DNA from: an uncultured Lachnospiraceae bacterium
Lineage (GTDB): Bacteria; Bacillota; Clostridia; Lachnospirales; Lachnospiraceae
NCBI GenBank assembly: GCA_947625205.1
Contig: CANQNN010000020.1
Span: forward strand, 1 to 47,583
DNA: 47,583 bases
Direction of reading: 5' to 3'
The notes beneath the pieces were generated by a model that did no database searches, had not been told where the DNA came from, and saw nothing but the letters and a program-made list of their open reading frames with translations. The position numbers were made by a program, and so were the translations under genes. Below are positions 8,003 through 16,846 of the stretch, piece by piece (positions within the stretch are counted from its first letter, which is position 1; every line of letters starts with the position of its first letter).

Positions 8003-9199
8003 TCACCGGTTGGTCATAAGCTTAGTCATCGCCTGATTCAGACCGTCCACCGTAAGCTTATACATCGGGAACAGCCCCTTGATAGCCGTCTCCGCCTCCC
8101 GCCACGGCGCATGCCCCGGCGCCATCTTGGGATTCAGCCAAACGATCTTCTTGTAATGTCTCTTCATCAGCATAAGCCAGTCCATACCGGACAGTCCGCC
8201 GTTAGGCCCCCGGTAGTTACCGCTCTCGGAATACAGCTCCTCCGGCGCCATAGCCGCGTCTCCGACGATGATCACCTTGTAATCGCTGTCGAGATTTCTG
8301 AACATCCATTCCGTTTCGATCCAGTCGCCGTTCTCGCATTCCGGCGTATTGTACAGATTGGCATAGATGCAGTTATGAAAGAAATACGTCTTGACATCCT
8401 TATAATGATTCGACTTGTGCACGGAATGAAACAGCTCGTTCAGGAGCGTTGTATACGGGATCATCGTGCCTCCGGAATCCATGAGCAGTAACAGCTTTAC
8501 CGCATTTTTACGAGGCTTCTCCATCACGATCTGCAGGCATCCCCCGTTATTGCATGTCGCATCTATGGTCCCGTCTATATCGAGCTCGGTCTTGGGAATA
8601 TCAAGTCTTGCGGAAAACTGTCTGAGTTTTCTTAAGGCCACCTGAAACTGCCGGTTATCCAGTACCTTGTCATTGCGAAAGTCCCGGTATTTTCTTGCCC
8701 CGATCACCTGAAACGCCGACTGGTAGCCTGTCGTGCCGCCCACCCGGATACCGCCCATGTTGCCGCCCATGTTGCCGAAGGAAGTCTTACCCATAGTTCC
8801 TATCCAGAAGCTTCCGCCGTTGTGCTCCTCATCCTGATCCCTGAGTCTGTCCTTGAATTTATTCTCGATGTCCTCTTTGTCCATAGTGATGACTTCCTGG
8901 TTCATCTCGTGCTTCATCTCCTCGAAGACATCCTGCATCTCAGGTTTATCCAGCCAGCGCAGCATATTGCTGGTCACTTCATTCTCCGACCGGATCCCCT
9001 TAAATACCTCGTCAAAGGCCATATCAAACTTATCATATTCAGTTTCCGACTTAACCAGGATCATCCGTGCTACATAATAAAATTCCGTCAAGCTGCTGTT
9101 GCACAGTCCCTGCTGCAGCGCATCCTGAAGCGTCAGCCATTCGCCAAGCGAGACATCCAGCCCCTTCTCGCGCAAGGTATAAAAAAATTTACTGAACAT
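8003..9199 (-). CDS. VWA domain-containing CoxE-like protein
   Basis: This 398-residue soluble protein begins with a helical region typical of CoxE-like partners (MFSKFFYTLREKG...). It ends in a von Willebrand A fold (about 230-398) with LLLMDSGGTM, where Asp241 begins the metal site, followed by KTYFFHNCIY and a VIIVGDAAM strand. The metal site reads D-S-G-G-T rather than D-x-S-x-S; G-G variants are common in this subfamily, so loss of function should not be assumed. A Gly/Met-rich linker (FGNMGGNMGGIRVGG) precedes the VWA fold. MoxR-type ATPases and CoxE VWA proteins usually form chaperone-like pairs that mature metal centres or complexes. The MoxR gene ends 10 bp upstream. The substrate is unknown. 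Confidence 0.85.
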   Translation of the reverse strand: MFSKFFYTLREKGLDVSLGEWLTLQDALQQGLCNSSLTEFYYVARMILVKSETEYDKFDMAFDEVFKGIRSENEVTSNMLRWLDKPEMQDVFEEMKHEMNQEVITMDKEDIENKFKDRLRDQDEEHNGGSFWIGTMGKTSFGNMGGNMGGIRVGGTTGYQSAFQVIGARKYRDFRNDKVLDNRQFQVALRKLRQFSARLDIPKTELDIDGTIDATCNNGGCLQIVMEKPRKNAVKLLLLMDSGGTMIPYTTLLNELFHSVHKSNHYKDVKTYFFHNCIYANLYNTPECENGDWIETEWMFRNLDSDYKVIIVGDAAMAPEELYSESGNYRGPNGGLSGMDWLMLMKRHYKKIVWLNPKMAPGHAPWREAETAIKGLFPMYKLTVDGLNQAMTKLMTNR

Positions 9200-9208
9200 A
9201 CGACCCTC

Positions 9209-10033
9209 TTACATATCTTTTCTGCTCTTAACAGTCGCCAGATCCTCGTCCTTCTTGACCACCACGCCGATAAACGGCAATTCTTCCCTCAGCTTGTCCG
9301 TAGGAATACCGCCGATCTGGAGGGCGTTGATCCAGTCGATCAGCTCCGATGTGCTGGGTTTCTTGCGGATATCCTTCATCGAGCGTATCCAGTAGAAAAC
9401 ATCCATTGCATCATGCAGCAGCTTATCCTCCACATTGGGATAGTGCGTTCTGACGATCTCCTCCATCAGTTCCTGATCCGGAAAATCAATGTAATGGAAT
9501 ATACATCTTCTGAGAAATGCGTCGGGCAGTTCTTTCTCCGCATTCGAGGTTATGATCACGACCGGCCTGTGCTTTGCCCTGACCGTTTCCCGCGTCTCAT
9601 GAATATAGAACTCCATCTGATCCAATTCCCACAGCAGATCATTGGGAAATTCCAGATCCGCCTTATCGATCTCATCTATCAGCAGAACTACCTGTTCCTC
9701 GGAGTCAAACGCCTCTCCCAGCTTACCGAGTTTGATATAATGGGCAATGTCATCCACGCCCTCCACGCCGAACTGACCGTCATAGAGACGTTGGATCGTA
9801 TCATACATATACAGACCGTCCTGCGCTTTTGTGGTAGATTTGATGTTCCACACGATCAGCTTCTTGCCGAGCGACCTGGCGACCGCCTGCGCCAGCATGG
9901 TCTTGCCGGTGCCCGGCTCGCCTTTGACAAGCAAAGGCTTTTGCAGGGCAATGGCGACATTTACGCTTGCCAGCAGCTGCTGTGATACCACATAATCCGC
10001 CGTACTGCCGAAACTCTTATTCTGCTCACTCAT
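9209..10033 (-). CDS. MoxR family AAA+ ATPase
   Basis: This 274-residue ATPase has Walker A GEPGTGKT, Walker B VVLLIDEIDKAD, a sensor-1-like VIITSNAEKE strand and an arginine-rich segment FLRRCIFHYIDFP. MoxR ATPases act as chaperones that remodel or activate partner complexes, generally together with an adjacent VWA protein, here the next gene. AAGGGG lies 9 nt before the ATG. It is the first gene of the minus-strand run that continues through CoxE, HD-GYP and the two kinases. It diverges from metF across 138 bp. A minus-strand TACAAT lies near 10062 but no convincing -35 accompanies it. Confidence 0.93.
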   Translation of the reverse strand: MSEQNKSFGSTADYVVSQQLLASVNVAIALQKPLLVKGEPGTGKTMLAQAVARSLGKKLIVWNIKSTTKAQDGLYMYDTIQRLYDGQFGVEGVDDIAHYIKLGKLGEAFDSEEQVVLLIDEIDKADLEFPNDLLWELDQMEFYIHETRETVRAKHRPVVIITSNAEKELPDAFLRRCIFHYIDFPDQELMEEIVRTHYPNVEDKLLHDAMDVFYWIRSMKDIRKKPSTSELIDWINALQIGGIPTDKLREELPFIGVVVKKDEDLATVKSRKDM

Positions 10034-10079
10034 TTTGGGATCCCCTTCGGTTCTATTGTATTAAGATTGATTTCATTTC

Positions 10080-10108
10080 TTGCCTAACCTATAAATGTAT
10101 GTTACGAT
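10080..10108 (+). promoter_or_regulatory. Promoter of metF
   Basis: TTGCCT (10080-10085), 17 bp, TACGAT (10103-10108) on the plus strand, about 60 nt ahead of the metF start. No SAM riboswitch fold is evident in the short leader. Confidence 0.6.
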
Positions 10109-10171
10109 ATTTCAGGTGTAAAAGCAAGCGAAAGCAGGAATTTATTGCAAGAATCATGAGAGGTAGAGCAT

Positions 10172-11026
10172 ATGGAAGAACGGGCGGCAAAACATAGCGG
10201 AACAGGTCTTTCTTTCGAGATATTTCCGCCGAAAAAAGAAGAAGAATTCAACGACGTGTACAAGATCCTGCGCGATCTGTCCACCCTGCATCCTGATTTT
10301 ATCAGCTGCACATACGGAGCCGGAGGCTCCCGGGCCGGCAAGACGGTCGAGATCTCGTCCTTTATACAGAAAGAACTTAAAACGGACGCCATTGCACATA
10401 TTACCTGTGTAGGCTTTACAAAAAAGGATCTTATGGACAACTGCGAAGCGCTGAAAAAAGCCGGCGTCAGCCATGTGCTGGCGCTGCGGGGCGACAGGCC
10501 CCAGTGGATGGGCGACGAACAGTACGACCGCAGGGAATTTCATTATGCAGTCGATCTTGTAAGATATCTGAAGGAAAATACAGACCTGTGCATATCCGGC
10601 GCATGCTATCCCGAAAAGCACTTCGAATCACCGGACTTTGACGAGGATCTGCGCCACTTAAAAGAGAAAGTGGATGCCGGCGTAAGCTCACTTATCTCAC
10701 AGATGTTTTTTGACAACGCCTATTTTTACCGGTTTCTGGATAAAGCGAAAGCCATAGGGATCAACGTCCCGGTCCACGCGGGCATCATGCCTATCACAAC
10801 CGCCAAACAGCTGGGGACTACCGTATCTCTTTCCGGTTCTTCCGTTCCCAAGAAGCTGGCGGACATGATCGCGAAATACGGCGAAGACAAAGACGATATG
10901 CGCAAAGCAGGGATCGAATATGCCGCAGACCAGATCCGCGATCTCCGGGCGCACGGCGTGGACGGCGTTCACATCTACTCCATGAACAAAGTTAAAACGA
11001 CTACAGATATATGCAATATGCTGTAG
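10172..11026 (+). CDS. metF: Methylenetetrahydrofolate reductase
   Basis: This 284-residue protein of the bacterial MetF type (single TIM-barrel flavoprotein, no regulatory C-terminal domain) reduces 5,10-methylene-THF to 5-methyl-THF for methionine synthesis or C1 metabolism. Recognisable segments are the N-terminal LSFEIFPPKKEEE, the CTYGAGGS loop, HVLALRGDRP, and SQMFFDN in the second half. AGAGGT precedes the ATG. It is a single plus-strand gene between divergent moxR and convergent gpsA, with only 27 bp to gpsA and no obvious terminator. Confidence 0.95.
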   Translation: MEERAAKHSGTGLSFEIFPPKKEEEFNDVYKILRDLSTLHPDFISCTYGAGGSRAGKTVEISSFIQKELKTDAIAHITCVGFTKKDLMDNCEALKKAGVSHVLALRGDRPQWMGDEQYDRREFHYAVDLVRYLKENTDLCISGACYPEKHFESPDFDEDLRHLKEKVDAGVSSLISQMFFDNAYFYRFLDKAKAIGINVPVHAGIMPITTAKQLGTTVSLSGSSVPKKLADMIAKYGEDKDDMRKAGIEYAADQIRDLRAHGVDGVHIYSMNKVKTTTDICNML

Positions 11027-11053
11027 CCGCCTTGTACCGTTATACGGAATATC

Positions 11054-12073
11054 TTAATCCTCTTCTTCCCACGGGAGAAGGGGATTTTCTATTTTCTTAT
11101 CGCGGAGCATCAGATTTCTCACCGCTTCATCTGCGGGCTGTCCGTCAAACAGGATGGCGTTGACCTGCTCGATGATCGGAAGCTGCACATGATATTTCTG
11201 CGCCAGTCCCATAGCAGCCTTGGCGGAATACACGCCCTCCACCACCATCTTGACCTCGTCCATCGCCTGCTCCATCGTATAACCCTGTCCGATCAGAATA
11301 CCGGCCCGCCTGTTGCGGGAATGCATGGAAGCGCAGGTAACGATCAGATCACCGATACCGGTCAGTCCAAAGAAGGTCTCCGGTTTGCCGCCCATAGCCA
11401 CGCCCAATCTGCTGATCTCCAGAATCCCGCGCGTGATCAGCGCAGCTTTCGTGTTGTCTCCGTATCCCAAACCGTCGGCGATACCAGCCGCCAGCGCCAC
11501 CACGTTTTTGAGCGCCGCGCCCAGCTCGATCCCCAGGATATCCGGACTGATATAGACCCGGAACACTTCGTTCATAAAGATGTTCTGCAGATACTCCGCC
11601 GTAGCTTTCTTCTTTGCGCCCACCACAATGGTCGTGGGGAGCCCCCGCCCGACTTCTTCCGCATGGGAAGGGCCCGACAGCACCGCCACCTCGGCCCCCG
11701 GCAATTCTTCCTCGATCACCTGCGACATCGTCATAAGGGTCTTTTCTTCGATACCCTTGGATGCGTTGATGATAAGCTGTCCCTCACGCAGATAGGGAGC
11801 CATCATGCGCGCCGTGCTTCTCGTATTGGGCGACGTCCCTGAAAAAACCAGCAGATCCTTACCTGCCACGGCTTCCTCCGGATCGGTGGTAAGCTTGATC
11901 GAATCAGGCAGTATGACTCCCGGCAGTTTATCTTGATTCTCGTGTCTGGTCTTAAGCATATCCACAACATCCTGTGAACCGGACCGCAGCGTCACCCTGT
12001 GTCCGTTATGATCAAGCAGCACCGCAAGGGCGATTCCCCAGCTGCCCGCGCCTATCACGCCAATATCAGCCAT
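11054..12073 (-). CDS. gpsA: Glycerol-3-phosphate dehydrogenase [NAD(P)+]
   Basis: GpsA makes sn-glycerol 3-phosphate from dihydroxyacetone phosphate for phospholipid synthesis. The 339-residue protein starts with the Rossmann motif IGVIGAGSWG and carries NASKGIEE, VLSGPSHAEE and ALKNVVALAAG, with catalytic Lys in the last. The ATG at 12073 is preferred over 12091 because GAGGAGG lies 5 nt upstream of it. It follows plsY, which uses its product, at the end of the DUF512-der-plsY-gpsA run. Confidence 0.96.
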   Translation of the reverse strand: MADIGVIGAGSWGIALAVLLDHNGHRVTLRSGSQDVVDMLKTRHENQDKLPGVILPDSIKLTTDPEEAVAGKDLLVFSGTSPNTRSTARMMAPYLREGQLIINASKGIEEKTLMTMSQVIEEELPGAEVAVLSGPSHAEEVGRGLPTTIVVGAKKKATAEYLQNIFMNEVFRVYISPDILGIELGAALKNVVALAAGIADGLGYGDNTKAALITRGILEISRLGVAMGGKPETFFGLTGIGDLIVTCASMHSRNRRAGILIGQGYTMEQAMDEVKMVVEGVYSAKAAMGLAQKYHVQLPIIEQVNAILFDGQPADEAVRNLMLRDKKIENPLLPWEEED

Positions 12074-12095
12074 TTTCTCCTCCTCGGGCATTCCC

Positions 12096-12773
12096 TTATT
12101 CTCTATCCTGTTTTTCCGCTTCCGCGTTCTCCCTGTTCTTATGGCTCAGATAAGTCTTGCGCTCCGTTCCGCTCATCAGCCTTTTGATATTCTCTTTATG
12201 CTTGTAAAACGCCATGACCGTAAGCAGGGCAGACACAACATACAGCTCGATAAGCAGCGTCTGTGACATGCCGAATATTCCCGCCTGTCCGAGCGCTACC
12301 ATCTCGATCAGGAAACATATGTACAGGACAAGCGACCCCAGGGACACGTAATGGGTGGTAAAAAAGATCCCAAAGAAAACAATGATGCCCATAGGGATAA
12401 AATACGGATGAAAGGACAGGATCAATCCCGCCGTCACCGCAATGCCCTTGCCTCCCTTAAAGTGAAGATAAAAGGGAAAATTGTGTCCGAGTATCGCGCC
12501 CGCAGCCGCATAGATCTTGAAGATATACAGCATCTCCGGATGCGCCCGGCCAAAAATAAGCGTTGAGACCGTCACCGCCAGAATGCACTTTAAGATATCA
12601 CCGAACAGTACCAGGACGCCGGCCTTAAAACCCATAACGCGCAGCGTATTGGTGGTGCCCGCGTTACCGCTGCCGTAATTCCTGATATCTATTCCATGCA
12701 ATTTCCCGTAAATATAGGAAGTCTGAAACAGACCGAACACATACCCTATCACCAAACATATGACCCGTTCCAC
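12096..12773 (-). CDS. plsY: Acyl-phosphate:glycerol-3-phosphate acyltransferase
   Basis: This 225-residue multi-pass membrane enzyme transfers the acyl group from acyl-phosphate (made by PlsX, present at 45546-46577) to glycerol 3-phosphate. Family motifs are GSGNAGTTNTLR, the glycine-rich HFKGGKGIAVTAG, and the late FYKHKENIKRL. The C-terminal tail after that motif is polar and about 25 residues longer than in compact homologues. The start is GTG at 12773, one base after the der stop codon, so translation is coupled. Confidence 0.95.
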   Translation of the reverse strand: MERVICLVIGYVFGLFQTSYIYGKLHGIDIRNYGSGNAGTTNTLRVMGFKAGVLVLFGDILKCILAVTVSTLIFGRAHPEMLYIFKIYAAAGAILGHNFPFYLHFKGGKGIAVTAGLILSFHPYFIPMGIIVFFGIFFTTHYVSLGSLVLYICFLIEMVALGQAGIFGMSQTLLIELYVVSALLTVMAFYKHKENIKRLMSGTERKTYLSHKNRENAEAEKQDRE

Positions 12774-12774
12774 T

Positions 12775-14112
12775 TTACTTATCTTCCTTCCTTTCCCGTA
12801 TAATGAATTTAAAAGGCGTTCCCCTGAAGCCGAAGGTTACTCTGATCTGATTCTCCAAATACCTGGTATAAGAAAAATGCATCAGATCCTTATCATTGAC
12901 AAAGACCACAAATGTCGGCGGTCTTACCGCGGCCTGTGTTATATAATAGAGCCGCAGACGCCGGCCTTTATCCGAGGGCGGCTGCTGCATGGCCACCGCC
13001 TCCGCCATGATCTCATTGAGCACGCCCGTAGACACGCGCATGGCGTGGTACTCATTCACGACATCTATCATATCATACAGTTTGGTCAGCCGCTGTCCCG
13101 TCACTGCAGAGATAAACAAAATCTCCGCATATGACATAAAAGAGAGCACCTGTCTTATTTTCTGCGTATATTCGTTGACGGTCTTATTACCTTTCTCGAC
13201 CGCATCCCATTTGTTGACCGCAATGATCGTGGCCTTACCGCGGTCATGGGCTATGCCTGCGATCTTCGCATCCTGTTCGGTCACGCCCTCCGTAGCGTCT
13301 ATGACGAGCACAACGATATCTGCCCGTTCAACCGCTGTGACGGTCCTGATGATCATATACCGCTCCAGATCCTCTTTAACCTTACTCTTTCTGCGCAGTC
13401 CCGCCGTATCGATAAACACATATTCTTTACCGTTATGGGTGATCTTTGTATCAACGGCGTCCCTTGTAGTCCCTGCTATATCGGAAACGATCAGGCGGTT
13501 CTCCCCGATCAGCCTGTTGATGATCGAAGATTTACCGACATTCGGTTTCCCCACGACAGCCACCTTGATACGGTCATCCTCTTCCTCCTCCGCCGTCTCC
13601 TGATTGAAATGGGATGTGACCTCTTCCAGCAGTTCTCCGAATCCGAGCTTGTTGACCGATGAGACGGGAAACGGTTCCCCGATACCAAGATTATAAAATT
13701 CATAGACATCCGCCATATATTTTTTGAAATCATCCACCTTATTGACCGCCAGGACGACCGGCTTCCCCGACCGGCGAAGCATATCCGCCACCTTGGCGTC
13801 CGCGTCCACCAGCCCCTGCCTGACGTCCACCATAAAGATGATCACATCCGCCGTGTCAATGGCGATCTGCGCCTGCTCCCTCATCTGTGAGAGAATGATA
13901 TCCTTACTGTCCGGCTCGATACCGCCCGTGTCGATCAGCGCAAAGTTCATGTCAAGCCATGAGACATCGGCATAGATCCGGTCTCTGGTGATGCCAGGCG
14001 TGTCCTTGACGATCGATATTTTTTCACCCGCCAGCGCATTGAACAGGGTGGATTTACCCACGTTCGGTCTTCCGACCACCGCCACGACCGGCTTGGTTTT
14101 CTTTTTACCCAT
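12775..14112 (-). CDS. der: Ribosome biogenesis GTPase Der (EngA)
   Basis: Der has two tandem GTPase domains and a KH-like C-terminal domain and assists 50S subunit assembly. Here G1 motifs are GRPNVGKST (about residue 14) and GKPNVGKSS (about 190), G3 motifs are DTGG and DTAG, and G4 motifs are NKVD and NKWD. The length of 445 residues is normal. AAGGAG precedes the ATG. It lies 63 bp downstream of the DUF512 gene and is coupled to plsY. Confidence 0.97.
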   Translation of the reverse strand: MGKKKTKPVVAVVGRPNVGKSTLFNALAGEKISIVKDTPGITRDRIYADVSWLDMNFALIDTGGIEPDSKDIILSQMREQAQIAIDTADVIIFMVDVRQGLVDADAKVADMLRRSGKPVVLAVNKVDDFKKYMADVYEFYNLGIGEPFPVSSVNKLGFGELLEEVTSHFNQETAEEEEDDRIKVAVVGKPNVGKSSIINRLIGENRLIVSDIAGTTRDAVDTKITHNGKEYVFIDTAGLRRKSKVKEDLERYMIIRTVTAVERADIVVLVIDATEGVTEQDAKIAGIAHDRGKATIIAVNKWDAVEKGNKTVNEYTQKIRQVLSFMSYAEILFISAVTGQRLTKLYDMIDVVNEYHAMRVSTGVLNEIMAEAVAMQQPPSDKGRRLRLYYITQAAVRPPTFVVFVNDKDLMHFSYTRYLENQIRVTFGFRGTPFKFIIRERKEDK

Positions 14113-14175
14113 ATATACTGCTCCTTAGAATAAACTGCGCCATGATCTCAGATGAATAAAAAAAGCGATGCAGGA

Positions 14176-15504
14176 TCACAGATCCAGTACGGCGCGGACA
14201 AAATCATGTCCGCTTGATTTTACAATATCTACCCGCACTTGTAAAGCTTTTTCCAGGTCCCCCACCGTTACATCGTCCAGGAAATAGTCTTCTCCGCTTC
14301 TAAGTACATTCTGCGGAAGCAGTATCCTACCGCCCAGTCTTTTTCCGTGGAGCTGGCTGATAATATCCTGTCCGGTCAGAAGCCCCGACACGGTGATCTG
14401 CTCTCCGAAAAAATGATTTGTTATGGCGTAGACATGAATGGCAAGTCCCGCGACCTTCTCCATCATGCGCCCGCACATATCCTGTATATAGGGATACGCC
14501 AACTGTCCCGTCACAACCGACAGTTCCTCGCCTGTCACAGCGTGCCAGCCCTGCTCCTGTTCAAGCCGTTCCATCGCTTCATCGAATTCGTCCAGAAGGA
14601 GTCTGAGCATCCCAACTCCGTTTTCCAGCTGCAGATAACCGTCATAGCGTTCCGCTTCCGGGAGTTCTGCCTGGGCCATCACATACCATTCATCGGAAGC
14701 ATGCACAAAATGCAGCCCGCATTTTTTATACATCTTCCGCTGCCATCTATGGATACACGCAAGAACCTCTGCGGCATCTTCCCCGGTGAATGGCACAAGG
14801 GGATACAAGCCGCTGCGAAACTTCGACAGACCCACGGGCACTACCGACACACTCTCAAGAACAGGCGCATAACCGGCAAGATCAGAGATGCTGCGTTCCA
14901 GTTCATCCGCGTCATTCACGCCCTTGCACAGAACGATCTGCCCATTCATGGCGATCCCTGCCTCATACAGCCTGTCCGCCTTCTTAAGCGCCTCCCCGGC
15001 AAACCGGTTGTTTAACATCATGCACCGCAGCTCCGGATTGGTCGTCTGAAACGATATATTGATGGGCGACAGCCGGTATCTGATAATGCGCTCGATGTCC
15101 TCGTCCGACATATTGGTCAGCGTCACGTAATTGCCCTGTAAAAAAGACAGTCGGGAATCATCGTCCTTAAAATACAGCGTCTCGCGCATCCCCTTCGGCA
15201 TCTGGTCGATAAAACAGAAAATGCATTTATTGCGGCAGGAACGGTAATCATCCATCAGGCCGTTTTCAAATACGATGCCGATATCCTCGTCATAATCCTT
15301 GTCTATCTCAAGCAGCCACTCCTCGCCGTCCGGTTTGCGGATCAGTACCTCCACATACTCATCCTGCATCAGATACTGATAATCAAAAATATCGACGATC
15401 TGTGTGCCGTTGACGGACAGCAGGATATCGCCGGCCTCAATTCCCATCTCCTCCGCCGCCGAACCGGCTTCTATATTCTGGATCACATGCTCTTTATTCT
15501 TCAT
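14176..15504 (-). CDS. DUF512 protein: PDZ plus radical-SAM-like Cys cluster
   Basis: This 442-residue protein begins with a PDZ-like domain (about 1-75, with AGSAAEEMGIEAGDILLSVNG). A cysteine cluster CRNKCIFCF follows near residue 100, matching the C-x3-C-x2-C arrangement of radical SAM iron-sulfur sites. The DUF512 region follows, with GNYVTLTNM and SVVPVGLSKFR. The function is not established; the family is common next to der in Clostridia. The start at 15504 follows GGGAGAG and is preferred to 15522. Confidence 0.85.
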   Translation of the reverse strand: MKNKEHVIQNIEAGSAAEEMGIEAGDILLSVNGTQIVDIFDYQYLMQDEYVEVLIRKPDGEEWLLEIDKDYDEDIGIVFENGLMDDYRSCRNKCIFCFIDQMPKGMRETLYFKDDDSRLSFLQGNYVTLTNMSDEDIERIIRYRLSPINISFQTTNPELRCMMLNNRFAGEALKKADRLYEAGIAMNGQIVLCKGVNDADELERSISDLAGYAPVLESVSVVPVGLSKFRSGLYPLVPFTGEDAAEVLACIHRWQRKMYKKCGLHFVHASDEWYVMAQAELPEAERYDGYLQLENGVGMLRLLLDEFDEAMERLEQEQGWHAVTGEELSVVTGQLAYPYIQDMCGRMMEKVAGLAIHVYAITNHFFGEQITVSGLLTGQDIISQLHGKRLGGRILLPQNVLRSGEDYFLDDVTVGDLEKALQVRVDIVKSSGHDFVRAVLDL

Positions 15505-15536
15505 AGCTTCTCTCCCGCCCAACCGGTGTCACCTAT

Positions 15537-15565
15537 ATTTTACTAGAAATTTCTTGACGTGTCAC
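15537..15565 (-). promoter_or_regulatory. Promoter of the DUF512-der-plsY-gpsA operon
   Basis: GTGACA (15560-15565), 17 bp, TAAAAT (15537-15542) on the minus strand. Its -35 hexamer abuts the -35 hexamer of the divergent prs promoter. Confidence 0.65.
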
Positions 15566-15582
15566 TAACGTAATGATATAAA
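15554..15582 (+). promoter_or_regulatory. Promoter of prs
   Basis: TTGACG (15554-15559), 17 bp, TATAAA (15577-15582) on the plus strand, about 50 nt before the prs start. Confidence 0.75.
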
Positions 15583-15630
15583 ATAAGTGTCGGTTCGTGC
15601 TTGTGCACAGCGCGGACTCCGGAGGTCAAT

Positions 15631-16824
15631 ATGCCTAATACAGAACAGCTTAAAAACGCCATGCCGGTAGCGCCGATCAAACTGCTTACCACCAGCTCCG
15701 CCATGCCGCTTGCATCAAAGGTCAACAGTCATCTAGTAGAATTCCGGAAGAGTCTGGACAATAATTTTAAGAATGATCCCGCTTTCCACGGATATATGGA
15801 GGACAACTATCTCTCCGAGGTGAAATGTCCCCGTTTCGGAACCGGCGAAGCCAAGGGAACGCTCTCTTCCTCTGTCAGAGGAAAAGACGTCTTTATTCTT
15901 GTTGACGTCTGCAACCACAGCATTACATATAAAATGAACGGCTATATCAACCATATGTCTCCCGACGACCATTATCAGGATCTCAAGCGAATCATTTCCG
16001 CCATCAACGGCAAGGCGCACCGTGTGACCGTTATTATGCCCTTCCTCTATGAAGGACGCCAGCACAAGAGAAACGGCAGAGAATCTTTAGACTGCGCCTA
16101 TGCGATCAAAGAGCTTATGGATATGGGCGTCTCCAATTTTATCACTTTTGATGCCCATGACCCCAGAGTACAGAATTCCGTTCCCATCAGAGGGTTTGAT
16201 AATTTCACGCCGCCCTATCAGTTTATCCGCGCGCTTCTCCGCACGGAAAAAGATCTTATCATCGACAAGGAGCACACGCTTGTGATCAGTCCCGATGAGG
16301 GCGCGCTGGACAGAGCCGTGTATTTTGCCAACGTGCTCGGCGTAGACGTGGGTATGTTCTATAAACGCCGTGACTATTCCACGATCGTAAACGGCAAGAA
16401 TCCTATTGTGGCACATGAATTCTTAGGAGACAATGTTGACGGCAAGGACGCCATCATCATCGATGACATGATCTCGTCCGGCGGAAGCATGATCGACACG
16501 GCAAAGCATCTTAAGAGAATGAATGCCAAACGTGTTTTTGTCTGCTGCACTTTCGGACTTTTTACCGAAGGACTGAGCGCATTTGACGAGGCTTATGAGA
16601 AATGTTATTTTGACAGGATCATCTCGACAAACCTATGCTATCAGCCTCCCGAACTGAAGGACAAGCCTTATTACGTGGAGGCTGATATGAGTAAGTTCAT
16701 CGCATCTATTATCGATTTTATGAATCACGATGCATCTATGGCCAATATCTATACGCCTACTGATAAGATCCACCAGATTCTCGACAGGTACAATAACCGC
16801 GAAATGAGTTCCTTCGATCTGTGA
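15631..16824 (+). CDS. prs: Ribose-phosphate pyrophosphokinase
   Basis: Prs makes PRPP from ribose 5-phosphate and ATP, feeding nucleotide, His and Trp synthesis. At 397 residues it is longer than the usual 310-320, because of an N-terminal extension and internal loops; longer forms are common in Clostridia. Visible motifs are YEGRQHKRNGRES, DAHDPRVQN and the PRPP loop IIIDDMISSGGSM. The ATG at 15631 has GGAGG 6 nt upstream. The gene is flanked by the divergent DUF512 operon and the convergent sensor-kinase gene. Confidence 0.93.
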   Translation: MPNTEQLKNAMPVAPIKLLTTSSAMPLASKVNSHLVEFRKSLDNNFKNDPAFHGYMEDNYLSEVKCPRFGTGEAKGTLSSSVRGKDVFILVDVCNHSITYKMNGYINHMSPDDHYQDLKRIISAINGKAHRVTVIMPFLYEGRQHKRNGRESLDCAYAIKELMDMGVSNFITFDAHDPRVQNSVPIRGFDNFTPPYQFIRALLRTEKDLIIDKEHTLVISPDEGALDRAVYFANVLGVDVGMFYKRRDYSTIVNGKNPIVAHEFLGDNVDGKDAIIIDDMISSGGSMIDTAKHLKRMNAKRVFVCCTFGLFTEGLSAFDEAYEKCYFDRIISTNLCYQPPELKDKPYYVEADMSKFIASIIDFMNHDASMANIYTPTDKIHQILDRYNNREMSSFDL

Positions 16825-16846
16825 GTGCGGTCACGCCAAACCGCGG

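Noticed and set aside
8822..9985. Plus-strand open frame of 387 codons
   Set aside because: It is antisense to the CoxE and MoxR genes, spans both of them, and shows no domain or ribosome site.
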